Assembly (NCBI GenBank): GCA_041821185.1
Contig: JBGUBD010000001.1
Coordinates: 62,001-126,000 of the forward strand
From: Phycisphaerales bacterium AB-hyl4
GTDB taxonomy: Bacteria; Planctomycetota; Phycisphaerae; Phycisphaerales; Phycisphaeraceae
DNA: 64,000 nt
Reading direction: 5' to 3'
Made by a program: the position numbers and the translations under genes. Positions 37,551-45,924 of the stretch are shown here, in pieces (within the stretch, counting starts at the first letter, position 1; each line of letters opens with the position of its first letter). The notes below the pieces were generated by a model that was not told the DNA's origin, ran no database searches, and saw only the letters and a list, made by a program, of their open reading frames with translations.

Positions 37551-37768
37551 TTTACGCCAAGTCGCCAAGAAGCCAAGGCGCCAAGAAGAGAGAGCAGAGT
37601 ACACGACCAATACATAGAAGTGGGATTCAGTCACAAATGCCACGGATCAGACAAAAGATTCAGATTCCGTGATTTCAATTTTCACTTTTCTATGTCCGTG
37701 CGTTTCCGTGACGCTCCCCCCCTTCCTTGCCTTGTTCTTGGCGTCTTGGCGTCTTGGCGTTGTTACGT
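37551..37768. repeat. Long imperfect inverted repeat, CTTGGCG words
   Basis: The left arm (37551-37588) has reiterated CGCCAAG words and the right arm (37721-37768) reiterates the complement (CTTGGCGTCTTGGCG), separated by about 130 bases with TTTCCGTGACG-like half-sites. It lies between the ncRNA terminator and the dprA start. Confidence 0.8.
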
Positions 37769-37791
37769 TATGACGCCGCCGCGACGGAGAT

Positions 37792-37827
37792 AAAAAAAGC
37801 CCGTCCCGGTACCTGACCAAGACGGGC
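37792..37827 (-). terminator. Terminator of the candidate ncRNA
   Basis: Seven-base stem GCCCGTC/GACGGGC (37821-37827 with 37799-37805), 15-base loop, then seven T on the minus strand. Confidence 0.75.
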
Positions 37828-38220
37828 CGTAGGGTCAAAATGTTGGAGCTGCGGTAAGGTTTGTCAGCTCCGTCGAGCAGTCTACCACAGCTCACTCCTG
37901 CGACTGCTACAACAACAGGAAGATACCACTGGACCACCTCCTTGACAGAAGACTTCCTTCCAGCCGTCACCGTCTGGAGCCGATCTCAAGGTGGCCCGCC
38001 TGCCAAGCAGCTCGGCAGTGCGTCGCACCCAGATCGGGCAGCGGCCGCCGGACTCTTACCGCCTCGCGACGTCTCACGAGGCCCATCGCCCGCCAGCGTG
38101 GTCTGTGCCAGGGAGTTCTTCATGCCACCCTGTCACCTGGTTGCCGACGGTCGGCCGAGTGAGCTTGCCGGGGTGGGATCGCAAGGGTTTTCCTCGCGTC
38201 CGCCCCAGTGCCTGCTCGGC
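37792..38220 (-). ncRNA. Candidate independent ncRNA gene of about 430 nt
   Basis: A minus-strand transcription unit with no supported ORF: a consensus promoter (38227-38254) at one end and an intrinsic terminator (37792-37827) at the other. The first bases CGAGCAG (38212-38218) pair exactly with CTGCTCG (37874-37880), closing a domain of about 345 nt. A further hairpin GGAGCTG/CAGCTCC (37865-37871 with 37845-37851) separates it from the terminator. Inside are GAGGAAA (about 38187-38193), CACAGACC (about 38100-38107), CGATGGGCC (about 38082-38090) and GCGGTAAGAG (about 38053-38062), in an order reminiscent of RNase P RNA. However, the universal AGUCCGGGC/ACAGAACCCGG core is not seen, so RNase P identity is unproven. 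Also present is AAGGAGGTGGTCCAG (37929-37943), the complement of a 16S 3' end bar one base. Confidence 0.45.
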
Positions 38221-38226
38221 AAAGCT

Positions 38227-38254
38227 ATTATCGAATACAAACGCCGAAGGTCAA
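38227..38254 (-). promoter_or_regulatory. Sigma-70-type promoter of the candidate ncRNA
   Basis: Minus-strand TTGACC (38254-38249), 16-base spacer, then GATAAT (38232-38227). Both boxes match the consensus in five of six bases. Transcription would begin near 38220. Confidence 0.65.
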
Positions 38255-38377
38255 TAGAAATCTCACGAAAAATCGCCCGTCCTGTCCAGAATCGTCGAGC
38301 CGATTCGTCCATCTCCACACCGCAGCGCAGGTGCGATATAATGATCTATTCGCCCTGAAAGGGGGAGTGAATCACCC

Positions 38378-39568
38378 ATGCTGTGGCAACCACCATTACC
38401 CGAACGCTACGCCAAACTTTCCGACGCGGAGTTGGCCCGCGCGATCCAGGCGCGCAAGGCCGAGCTCGGCTCGGATCTGATCATCCTCGGCCATCACTAC
38501 CAGCAGGACGAAGTCGTCCAGTTTGCCGACTTCACCGGCGACAGCTTCAAGCTCAGCCAGGAAGCCGCCGAGCGCGTCAAGCAGGCCGGCGCGAAGTACG
38601 TCGTCTTCTGCGGCGTGCACTTCATGGCCGAGTCGGCCGACATCCTCACACCCGACGACGTCGCCGTCGTGCTGCCGGACCTCAGCGCGGGCTGCTCCAT
38701 GGCGGACATGGCCGACTACGACCAGACGGTCGATGCGTGGCGCGACATTCACGAAGCCATCGCAGGCACGAACACACGCGTCATCCCGATCACCTACATG
38801 AACTCCTCCGCCGCGATCAAGTCGTTCGTCGGCGAGCACGGCGGCGCGGTGTGCACCTCCAGCAACGCCGACAAAGTCTTGCGATGGGCCCTCGCAGGCG
38901 GCGATGAACCGTTGGCGTCGGGGCAACAGGTCAAGATCATTTTCCTGCCCGACCAGCACCTCGGCCGAAACACCGCAGCGGCGCTGGGCTACGACGTGCA
39001 GCGCGACATGGCGCTTTGGGACCCCCGCCATCCCGACGGCTTCGGCGGACTCGATGACGAAACCATTCAACGCGCGACGTTCCTTTTGTGGAAGGGGCAT
39101 TGCTCGGTGCACAAGCTGTTTCGGCCGGAGCATGTCGAGCAGATTCGCGCCAAGTGGCCGGACGTGACGGTGATGGTGCACCCCGAATGCGATCACGAAG
39201 TGGTCAAGCTCGCCGACCGCACGGGTTCGACCGAGGGGATCATCCAGGCGATCGAGAGCGCGCCCGCCGGCAGCCGATGGGCCATCGGCACGGAGGTGCA
39301 CCTGGTGAACCGTCTCGCGAAGCAGGCCGAGCAGCGCGGCGTCACCGCCCGCATTCTCAGCGACTGCCAATGCCTGTGCACAACGATGTTCCGCATCAAC
39401 ATGCCGCAGTTGCTCTGGACGCTCGACCAGCTCGCCAGCGGGAAAGTGGTCAATCAGATCAAGGTGCACCCCACGGTGCAGAAGTGGTCGCTGGTCGCGT
39501 TGGACCGCATGCTGGCGATCACGGGCAAGACGCCTTCGTCCAGCGCCGCTAGCGCCGCCACGGCGTGA
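38378..39568 (+). CDS. nadA: Quinolinate synthase
   Basis: 396 residues. LILGHHYQQDEVVQFADFTGDS at the N-terminus, the MNSSAAIKSF loop, FLPDQHLGRNT, MVHPECDHEVV and SDCQCLCTTM are typical NadA motifs; the three cysteines that bind the 4Fe-4S cluster are those near 77, 164 and 340. It makes quinolinate for NAD. A strong GGGGGAG ribosome-binding site precedes the ATG. The ncRNA lies divergently upstream. NadB is not in the window. Confidence 0.96.
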   Translation: MLWQPPLPERYAKLSDAELARAIQARKAELGSDLIILGHHYQQDEVVQFADFTGDSFKLSQEAAERVKQAGAKYVVFCGVHFMAESADILTPDDVAVVLPDLSAGCSMADMADYDQTVDAWRDIHEAIAGTNTRVIPITYMNSSAAIKSFVGEHGGAVCTSSNADKVLRWALAGGDEPLASGQQVKIIFLPDQHLGRNTAAALGYDVQRDMALWDPRHPDGFGGLDDETIQRATFLLWKGHCSVHKLFRPEHVEQIRAKWPDVTVMVHPECDHEVVKLADRTGSTEGIIQAIESAPAGSRWAIGTEVHLVNRLAKQAEQRGVTARILSDCQCLCTTMFRINMPQLLWTLDQLASGKVVNQIKVHPTVQKWSLVALDRMLAITGKTPSSSAASAATA

Positions 39569-39650
39569 ACGGTGTGAGAAGATGCGCTACCTCGCGCAGC
39601 TCGGCTACAATGATGGTGGAACGGTTGTCCACTTCTGCGTGAGGTGCAGT

Positions 39651-39884
39651 ATGTCCAACACCGATGACATGATCGTCGTTTACGAAGCCGGCAGTCTCGC
39701 CGAGGCGCAGTTGCTCAGCGACCGCCTCGCGTCGGCCGACATCAGCAACCATGTTGCCAACGTGGACAGCCCGTTCGACGGCCTGGTGGCAGGGCATCAG
39801 ACCGTGCCCGTGCGCGTGCTCTCGCACGACGCGGAGCGTGCAAGGCAGATCGTGGATGAATTCATGAACGAGCACGCGGACTGA
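39651..39884 (+). CDS. Small DUF2007-like protein
   Basis: 77 residues from the ATG at 39651 (GAGG upstream). The sequence VVYEAGSLAEAQLLSDRLAS and ISNHVANVDSPFDGLVAGHQTVPVRVLSHD is the DUF2007 (putative signal-transducing) fold. Its function is not known. It lies 82 bases after nadA, probably in the same transcript. Confidence 0.75.
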   Translation: MSNTDDMIVVYEAGSLAEAQLLSDRLASADISNHVANVDSPFDGLVAGHQTVPVRVLSHDAERARQIVDEFMNEHAD

Positions 39885-39922
39885 CGACGCGTGGCGATCA
39901 CACCGCGCCGACCATCTCACCA

Positions 39923-39949
39923 TTTAGCCGCGTCGCTTGCGACGCGCTC
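39923..39949. repeat. Single copy of the TTTAGCCGCGTCGCTTGCGA element
   Basis: Identical to the first 27 bases of the left half of the 63101-63174 inverted repeat, but without the opposite arm. It lies in the spacer between the DUF2007 gene and the convergent protease gene. Confidence 0.8.
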
Positions 39950-40038
39950 TTCTGCGTTATGAGTCCGCCACGAAGGTCGACACCCGCCGCTCGCGGTTCG
40001 CAATACGCTTGAGCGCGTGATTCACGCCTTGGCAAATC

Positions 40039-40941
40039 TCACTCGGCCAGACTACTCCCGCGGTCACTTTCGATAAGCTTCATCAATATGTCCGGCTCCG
40101 GACGCAGCACCGTATTGCGGTGTTCTAGCGTCCTCTCGACACGCTTCGATTTGCCAACGACCCGGCGACGCGTCGTAGTCAGGCGCGTCTGACCCCGAAC
40201 AGTAATACCGACCAGTCGACCGTCGGCCAGCATGATCGGTCCGCCGCTGTCGCCGTGACCAATCGGGACATCGTGCTGAATGAATCGAAATACGAACTCA
40301 CCCGCTGCGCACGCCTCGCGGTTAACCGCCGTCGTGATCTCGTTCAACCGACCCCCCGAAGCGATTGGCGGCCAGAAACCCGTCCCACCCATTCCCACCA
40401 ATGGGGTCTCGACCTGCAATTCCTCCTCCACAGCCCATTCCGCGGCCACTTCCAACGTCAACGGCGCATGGATAATGGCCAGATCCAGCACACCATCCGC
40501 CAAGTAGTCACCCTCGGCCCCTCGCCATACTACTCGAACAGGCGCAATCACAGCCTCGCCCGTGTGCCAACTCATCACGTATATCGGTTCGGGCAAAAGG
40601 TTCACGACATGCGCAGCCGTCAGAAAATATCCATCCGCCGTCAGGGGAACAGCCAGCCCCTGGCCGTACGTGCCGGAGCCGTCCGCAGACTCAAACCGCG
40701 TCCCGTTTTCATCAACCACCGGCACCAAGTTCCCGGCCAATCGAAACGTGAGCGCCCGCAGATGCGTTTCCAACGGCACGCCATCCACCGTCCTTGACGC
40801 CAGTTCCTCAAAGGATGCGGCCCGCTCGTCTGGGCTCGGCGCAGGAGGATGCTGCACATCATGCCATCGACAGCCGGCCAACCCCAGCATAGCGCTCGCC
40901 AGGGCCACAACCATCAATCGCAAAGCTGTTTCGCCTGCCAT
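40039..40941 (-). CDS. Trypsin-like serine protease lipoprotein
   Basis: 300 residues. The signal peptide ends in the lipobox GLAGC, then a linker and a chymotrypsin-fold domain. The catalytic residues are visible: histidine in FLTAAHVV, aspartate in LDLAIIH and serine in GHGDSGGP. A few C-terminal residues may bind to a partner. It would be tethered to the outer or inner membrane facing the periplasm. No regulator is near. Confidence 0.85.
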   Translation of the reverse strand: MAGETALRLMVVALASAMLGLAGCRWHDVQHPPAPSPDERAASFEELASRTVDGVPLETHLRALTFRLAGNLVPVVDENGTRFESADGSGTYGQGLAVPLTADGYFLTAAHVVNLLPEPIYVMSWHTGEAVIAPVRVVWRGAEGDYLADGVLDLAIIHAPLTLEVAAEWAVEEELQVETPLVGMGGTGFWPPIASGGRLNEITTAVNREACAAGEFVFRFIQHDVPIGHGDSGGPIMLADGRLVGITVRGQTRLTTTRRRVVGKSKRVERTLEHRNTVLRPEPDILMKLIESDRGSSLAE

Positions 40942-40984
40942 AGGGTGTCCCCCTTTAACGCTGCTCCGGCCGGGCTGCCCCCCT

Positions 40985-42124
40985 TCACGCCGCGTCGCTG
41001 GTTTCCAGCACCGGCTTGCCGTCGATCGTCACGCCCTGCAACTGCGCCAGCGGGCCGTGCGGCTTTTTCGCTTCCTCATCGAGCTTGCGCTTCGCGGAGG
41101 GGTTGGCGTATTTATTGAACAGGGTCGCTTTCGCGGTCGCCCAGAAGCCGCCAAAGCTGCTGAACGTGTGGTTGACCGCCGACGACTCGTAGCCGCAGTG
41201 GACCATGCACTGCTGGCAGGACGGGTTGCCGGACGCTCGGCCGTAGTTGCTCCAGTCCGTCTCGTCGATCATTTCCTGGAACGTGTCCGCGTAGCCGTCC
41301 TGCAACAGGTAGCAAGGCTTCTGCCAGCCGAAGAGGTTGTACGTCGGCATGCCCCAGGGGATGCATTCGTAGTCGCGCTTGCCCATGAGAAACTCAAGGT
41401 AAAGCGGGCTCTGGTTGAACTGCCACCGCTTCTTGCGGTTGGAGAAGATCATCTCGAACAGCTCGGTCGTCTTCTTCCGCTCGCGCAAAAAGCTCTGCTG
41501 GTCGGGCGCTTTGGGGTACGCATAGCCGGGGCTGACCATCATGCCCTCGACGCCGACGTCCATCATTTCATCAAAGAACTGGCGAACCGAGTTGGGGTCG
41601 GCCCCGTCGAACAGCGTTGTGTTCGTCGTCACGCGGAAGCCGCGCTCGACGGCCATGCGGATGCCGACCATCGCCTTTTCATACGTGCCTTCACGGCAGA
41701 CCGCGAAGTCGTGGTGCTCTTCCTGGCCGTCCATGTGCACGCTGAACGTGAGGTACTTGCTCGGCGTAAACAGGTCGAGCTTTTTCTCCAGCAGCAGCGC
41801 GTTCGTGCACATGTACACGTACTTCTTCCGCGCGACGAGGCCTTCGACGATCTCTTTGATCTGCGGATGCAGCAGCGGCTCGCCGCCGGGGATCGACACC
41901 ATCGGGGCGCCGCATTCGTCCGCCGCCTGGAAGCATTGCTCGGGCGTGAGGTTCTGCTTAAGGATGTGCGGCGGGTATTGGATCTTCCCGCAGCCGGCGC
42001 AGGACAGATTGCAACGGAAAAGCGGCTCGAGCATCAGCACCAGCGGATAGTGCTTATTGCCCTTGAGTCGCTGCTTGATGACGTAACTCGCCACGGTCCA
42101 CATCTGTGAGATCGGCACGGCCAT
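40985..42124 (-). CDS. hpnH: Adenosyl-hopene transferase, radical SAM
   Basis: 379 residues. Radical-SAM cluster motif CNLSCAGC (C38, C42, C45). The stretch PLVLMLEPLFRCNLSCAGCG, SIPGGEPLLHPQI and SVHMDGQEEHHDF, and the C-terminal CYLLQDGY, CQQCMVHCGYE segment are characteristic of HpnH, which adds adenosine to diploptene to start the extended hopanoid side chain. Family length is normal (about 330-380). No hopene cyclase or other hpn genes lie in this window. The type III PKS is divergent on the other side of a 225-base spacer. Confidence 0.92.
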   Translation of the reverse strand: MAVPISQMWTVASYVIKQRLKGNKHYPLVLMLEPLFRCNLSCAGCGKIQYPPHILKQNLTPEQCFQAADECGAPMVSIPGGEPLLHPQIKEIVEGLVARKKYVYMCTNALLLEKKLDLFTPSKYLTFSVHMDGQEEHHDFAVCREGTYEKAMVGIRMAVERGFRVTTNTTLFDGADPNSVRQFFDEMMDVGVEGMMVSPGYAYPKAPDQQSFLRERKKTTELFEMIFSNRKKRWQFNQSPLYLEFLMGKRDYECIPWGMPTYNLFGWQKPCYLLQDGYADTFQEMIDETDWSNYGRASGNPSCQQCMVHCGYESSAVNHTFSSFGGFWATAKATLFNKYANPSAKRKLDEEAKKPHGPLAQLQGVTIDGKPVLETSDAA

Positions 42125-42349
42125 GCTGTTCCAACTCCCTGTCTGGTCTGGGTGACGGCGCGGAATCCCCCCGCCGCGTGCTGCACACTATCTGCCCGCC
42201 GTCGGCCGGGCAAGTCGCCACGCGCCCGAGAGTCACGCCGACCGCGAACGCTTTGCCCCCGACGGATGGAATATCATGCGACACCATTGGGTTTGTCCGC
42301 ATACAGTAAAAGGGCGACCCGACAGACGTGCCCAAGCGAAAGCCGTTGC

Positions 42350-43549
42350 ATGACCCGTACCACCCTCGCCGCGCCGTCCCTTGTCTCGCAATCGGCCGAG
42401 CGGGTCGTTCACATGGTCGGCCTGGGCACGCACCACCCGCCGGGCCTGGTCCGGCAGGCCGAGTCCGCCGAGATCGCCACCCAGCGCTGCTGCGACAACG
42501 ACGAGCAGGCCCACTGGCTGCATCGCGTGTACGAGCAGAGCACGATCGAGCGTCGGCACATCGTCGTCATGGACGACGGCCGAGCGGCGCATGACGCGTT
42601 CTACCCGCCTCGCCGATCGCCCGACGATCGCGGGCCCGGCGTGCAGCAGCGCATGCAGGCGTACGCCCGCTTCGCCCCACCGCTGGCCAGCGCCGCCGCC
42701 CGGCGAGCTCTCGCGCAAGCAGGCGTGCGACCGGCCGACGTCCGCCAACTCGTCACCGTCTCGTGCACCGGCTTCGCAGCGCCGGGGCTGGACATGCGAT
42801 TGATCGAACTGCTCGGCCTGTCGCCGAGCGTCGGCCGAACCGCCATCGGCTTCATGGGCTGTCACGGCGCGGTCAACGGCCTGCGCGTCGCGCGAGCGCT
42901 CGCACACGAACACCCCGGCGAACCCGTGCTGCTGTGCGCCGTCGAGCTGTGCTCGATGCACTTTCAATACGGACATCACCGCCAGCGCATCATCGCCAAT
43001 GCGCTGTTCGCCGACGGCGCCGCGGCCTGCGTGTTGCAGGCAAGCGATCACGAATCAGCAACGCCCGCCGCTACGCGAGCGCCCAACCCCGCGCCGGCGC
43101 AGTGGTCGGTCGTCGACACCACCTCATGCCTCCTGCCGAACACGCAAGGCGTCATGACCTGGACCATCGGCGAGCACGGCTTTCGCATGACCCTCTCGCC
43201 ACGCGTGCCGGCGCTGGTCAAACGACACCTGCGCGACTTCCTCCAACCGTGGTTGGCCGAGCATGGGCTCGCTGTGGCAGACGTCGGGCAATGGGCGGTG
43301 CACCCCGGCGGCCCGCGCGTGCTTGATGCGGTCGAACAGGCGCTCGACCTGCCCGCCTCGGCGATGGCCGCGTCGCGCGACGTGTTGCGCGACTACGGCA
43401 ACATGTCTTCGCCAACGGTGTTGTTCATTATCGAACGTTTGCCTTGCGTCGCGGGCGATGGCCCTTGCGTCGTGCTCGCCTTCGGGCCCGGGCTGATGAT
43501 CGAAGCGGCATTGCTCATGCCTACATCACCACCGACGCCAGCGGGATAA
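42350..43549 (+). CDS. Type III polyketide synthase (chalcone synthase-like)
   Basis: 399 residues from the ATG at 42350; the longer frame upstream is not coding-like. The active-site triad is visible: cysteine C139 in VSCTGFAAPGLD, histidine H318 in WAVHPGGPRVLD and asparagine N351 in DYGNMSSPTV. GFMGCHGAVNGL and FADGAAACVL are also family motifs. It would condense malonyl-CoA on an acyl starter to make an alkylresorcinol, alkylpyrone or similar lipid. The product cannot be told from sequence. Its 3' end overlaps the metallophosphoesterase gene on the other strand. Confidence 0.93.
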   Translation: MTRTTLAAPSLVSQSAERVVHMVGLGTHHPPGLVRQAESAEIATQRCCDNDEQAHWLHRVYEQSTIERRHIVVMDDGRAAHDAFYPPRRSPDDRGPGVQQRMQAYARFAPPLASAAARRALAQAGVRPADVRQLVTVSCTGFAAPGLDMRLIELLGLSPSVGRTAIGFMGCHGAVNGLRVARALAHEHPGEPVLLCAVELCSMHFQYGHHRQRIIANALFADGAAACVLQASDHESATPAATRAPNPAPAQWSVVDTTSCLLPNTQGVMTWTIGEHGFRMTLSPRVPALVKRHLRDFLQPWLAEHGLAVADVGQWAVHPGGPRVLDAVEQALDLPASAMAASRDVLRDYGNMSSPTVLFIIERLPCVAGDGPCVVLAFGPGLMIEAALLMPTSPPTPAG

Positions 43550-44435
43550 GCTGCATCACCAGCTCGTCGCGCGTGTAGCTTTTCGAAAGGTCGATCGGCA
43601 ACGCCATGCCATGCTCATGGTCCGACGCGAGCACGAGCATCGTCTCGCCTTCCTCGTCGTAGCCCATGTCCGCAGGCTGATGCCCCATCACGAACACGGT
43701 CGCGTCCCACGCCTGGGCCAGTTCGTCCGCGATCTTCTGGTTGTGATGCCGACCCCACACCATGTGATACGCCGGGCCGTCGATCGCCACGTCTTCCGCC
43801 GTCGGCACGCGATCGAGCACGGTCTTGTCAAACGTCTCGATCTTGCGCGGCGAAGGCAGGCTATGCGAACAGAACACGCCGTTGGCGCAACGAACCGCCA
43901 ACGGCAGCGAACGGATGTACTCGTTCATCGCATCGCGTACCGCGTCGGCCTGATCGCCATAGAGAAAATCGACGCCTTGATCGAACGCATCAACCACACT
44001 CACGCCATGCTTGGAGATGCCTTCGCCGCCGAGCTGGGCGAGGTCGTGGTTGGCCATCAGCGGGATCACCTGCTTGGGATATTCCAGTTGCAAAGCGACC
44101 GCGCGGGCGAGGGTGCGGATGGACAGGTCGCGGCCGTTGATTCGGCCGGGCCCGTGAATTACTTCGTGCAACACGAGGTAACGGTCCGAGCCGCGGTGCA
44201 GGCGGGCAAGTTTCCACAAACGCTGGAAATTCAGGCCATGGTCATGCAGGTCGCCGGTCATCAGCAGTCGGCCGCGCCTGGGCAGATGGACCACCGCGCC
44301 CTTGCGGTCGGGGTGTTCGAGGTTGGCTTTGGCGGCGCGTTGGAACAGGTCGATGATGACGTCGGCGTCCTGAAGATTCAGGTCGCTGCCGGGCGGGGCG
44401 GGCTGGCTGGGGGGCGTGCCGGTGTCAGATGTCAT
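43521..44435 (-). CDS. Metallophosphoesterase
   Basis: 304 residues with the calcineurin-like motifs GDLHDHGLNF (about 60), a VLHEVIHGP segment, MANHDLAQLGG (the NHD metal ligands), CSHSLPSP and VFMGHQPADMGYDEE. These residues bind a two-metal centre. Substrate unknown. It overlaps the PKS gene end by 29 bases (tail to tail). Confidence 0.85.
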   Translation of the reverse strand: MTSDTGTPPSQPAPPGSDLNLQDADVIIDLFQRAAKANLEHPDRKGAVVHLPRRGRLLMTGDLHDHGLNFQRLWKLARLHRGSDRYLVLHEVIHGPGRINGRDLSIRTLARAVALQLEYPKQVIPLMANHDLAQLGGEGISKHGVSVVDAFDQGVDFLYGDQADAVRDAMNEYIRSLPLAVRCANGVFCSHSLPSPRKIETFDKTVLDRVPTAEDVAIDGPAYHMVWGRHHNQKIADELAQAWDATVFVMGHQPADMGYDEEGETMLVLASDHEHGMALPIDLSKSYTRDELVMQLIPLASVVM

Positions 44436-44493
44436 GGCAAGAGTATCGCCGGGGGGTGAGCGGATGACAAGGTGCTGGGCCGTGATAGGTTTC

Positions 44494-44556
44494 GGGTGCC
44501 ACGGCTTTTAAGCCGTGCGCTGCACAACCCGGCACGGCTTGAAAGCCGTGGTACCC
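44494..44556. repeat. Pair of CACGGCTT..AAGCCGTG palindromes, head to head
   Basis: Two palindromes, each with eight-base arms CACGGCTT and AAGCCGTG (loops TT and GA), inside an outer pairing GGGTGCC / GGTACCC. The whole element can fold as two small hairpins or as one long hairpin. Confidence 0.8.
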
Positions 44557-44606
44557 GATCAAAACAGCCACTACGTGGTGTTGTGAGATTCACCTGTGAA
44601 ACGCAA

Positions 44607-44960
44607 TCATTCTTTCGGATGTTCCGACGGGTCCCAACGGAAGTCGATGTCTTTGTCCTTGTGGTACGTCTTCGCGGCGAGGCGGACGCAGGCCCAGCAG
44701 ATCGCCCCTTCGGGGTTTCGGCCGGGCAGGTTGCCAGGCGACGGATGCACCCACCATCGCGTGCCCGGCTGATGCTCTTGCAGACACATTGTGCATGTAA
44801 ACGCATCTTCCGCCGGCTCGCCTTGCGCCAGCGCGAGGTTCAGGCAGTCCAGGCAGAGCACCGAGCCTTTGTGTCCCTCGACCATGGCGCGCTCTTCGTC
44901 CCAGTCCACGCCACAGAAGTCACAAGAAATCACAATGCCGCCATCTTCATTTCGTTGCAT
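44607..44960 (-). CDS. Hypothetical zinc-ribbon protein
   Basis: 117 residues from the ATG at 44960. Four CX2C motifs in order (CDFC, CLDC, CTMC, CWAC) form two zinc ribbons. The C-terminus is acidic. No known family was recognised. It lies 30 bases after the TonB gene on the same strand, so co-expression is likely. Confidence 0.6.
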   Translation of the reverse strand: MQRNEDGGIVISCDFCGVDWDEERAMVEGHKGSVLCLDCLNLALAQGEPAEDAFTCTMCLQEHQPGTRWWVHPSPGNLPGRNPEGAICWACVRLAAKTYHKDKDIDFRWDPSEHPKE

Positions 44961-44988
44961 ATTGGTTGCCAATCAAGGTTGGTTGTCG

Positions 44989-45924
44989 TCAATCAGGATG
45001 GTCGTGCAGAAGGTACTGGATCTGGATCACCACATGCGGGTCAGCGGCGTCGATCTGCTCGCCCTCAGCTCGCCAACGGTACAGGCTCGTGAGGATCGTG
45101 CCATCCCAGTCGGCGTAGCCTGTGCTGCGGACGACCTCCGCGCGATCGACACTGCCTTGTGCGTTGAAGTAGATCCGCACCGTCGGATTGCGCGGAAACG
45201 CCGTCCGCAACGACGCGCGAAGCTGCGGGCGGGCCGTGCGGATTTCGATGCCCGGGCCGACGATCACACGGCCGGTGCGCCACTCCAACTCGCGCGGGTC
45301 GAGCTGCGTCGCGTCCGCTTCGGCATCGCTTCGCGGCGCTGCGGTCGGTCGGGCGTCAGGCGAGGCCGACGCGGCGTCCGCCTGCTGCGCGGACTCGGCC
45401 GGTGCACGGTCAGGCTCCGCGACCTCATCCGTCGGCTGAGCCTCGGGGTCGGGCGGGGGCAACTCGCCCACCGCGTCAAACTCGGGCAACGCGGGCGGCT
45501 CGGCTTCGGGCTCCATGTCCAGAGGCGGCTCGTCGAGTTCCGCCAGTTCCGCTGGCTCGGCCGACGCGTCGTCCGCGGCCGTGGGCGCGGGCGGCGTCGG
45601 GTTCATCTCCAGCGGCGCTTCGTCGGCCGGGTCCACCTCCTGCTGCAACGCAGGCTGCTCGGTGGTCGCTCGCGGCGCGACCAGCTCGCGATAGTCGTCG
45701 TATGAAATCCACGCCACGCTGGGCGTTCGCGACTCCGGCCGACCGAGCTCCACGTCCCGCTCAGGCAACGGCCGATCCACCGTCGGCTCACGCCCACGAT
45801 CCGCCGCCGCCGTCGGCCGACCCGCCAGCGACAACAGCGTCGGCCACGCCAGCACACCCGCGTGCACCAGCACCGCCACCGCTGCACAAATCACCAGCAC
45901 ACGGTTCGACCCACGCCCACTCAT
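44989..45924 (-). CDS. TonB-like energy transducer
   Basis: 311 residues. One N-terminal membrane helix (about 8-32) is followed by a long proline- and acid-rich spacer (about 95-215) and a C-terminal domain like TonB/TolA (RIYFNAQGSVDRAEVVRSTG and WDGTILTSLYRWR). It would carry force across the periplasm to an outer-membrane partner. It overlaps the exbD gene by four bases and needs an ExbB partner not seen here. Confidence 0.75.
   Translation of the reverse strand: MSGRGSNRVLVICAAVAVLVHAGVLAWPTLLSLAGRPTAAADRGREPTVDRPLPERDVELGRPESRTPSVAWISYDDYRELVAPRATTEQPALQQEVDPADEAPLEMNPTPPAPTAADDASAEPAELAELDEPPLDMEPEAEPPALPEFDAVGELPPPDPEAQPTDEVAEPDRAPAESAQQADAASASPDARPTAAPRSDAEADATQLDPRELEWRTGRVIVGPGIEIRTARPQLRASLRTAFPRNPTVRIYFNAQGSVDRAEVVRSTGYADWDGTILTSLYRWRAEGEQIDAADPHVVIQIQYLLHDHPD

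Noticed and set aside
37792..38220. Firm identification of the ncRNA as RNase P RNA
   Set aside because: Several loop words occur in the right order, but the universally conserved P4 pairing (AGUCCGGGC with ACAGAACCCGG) is not visible. It is therefore left as a candidate.
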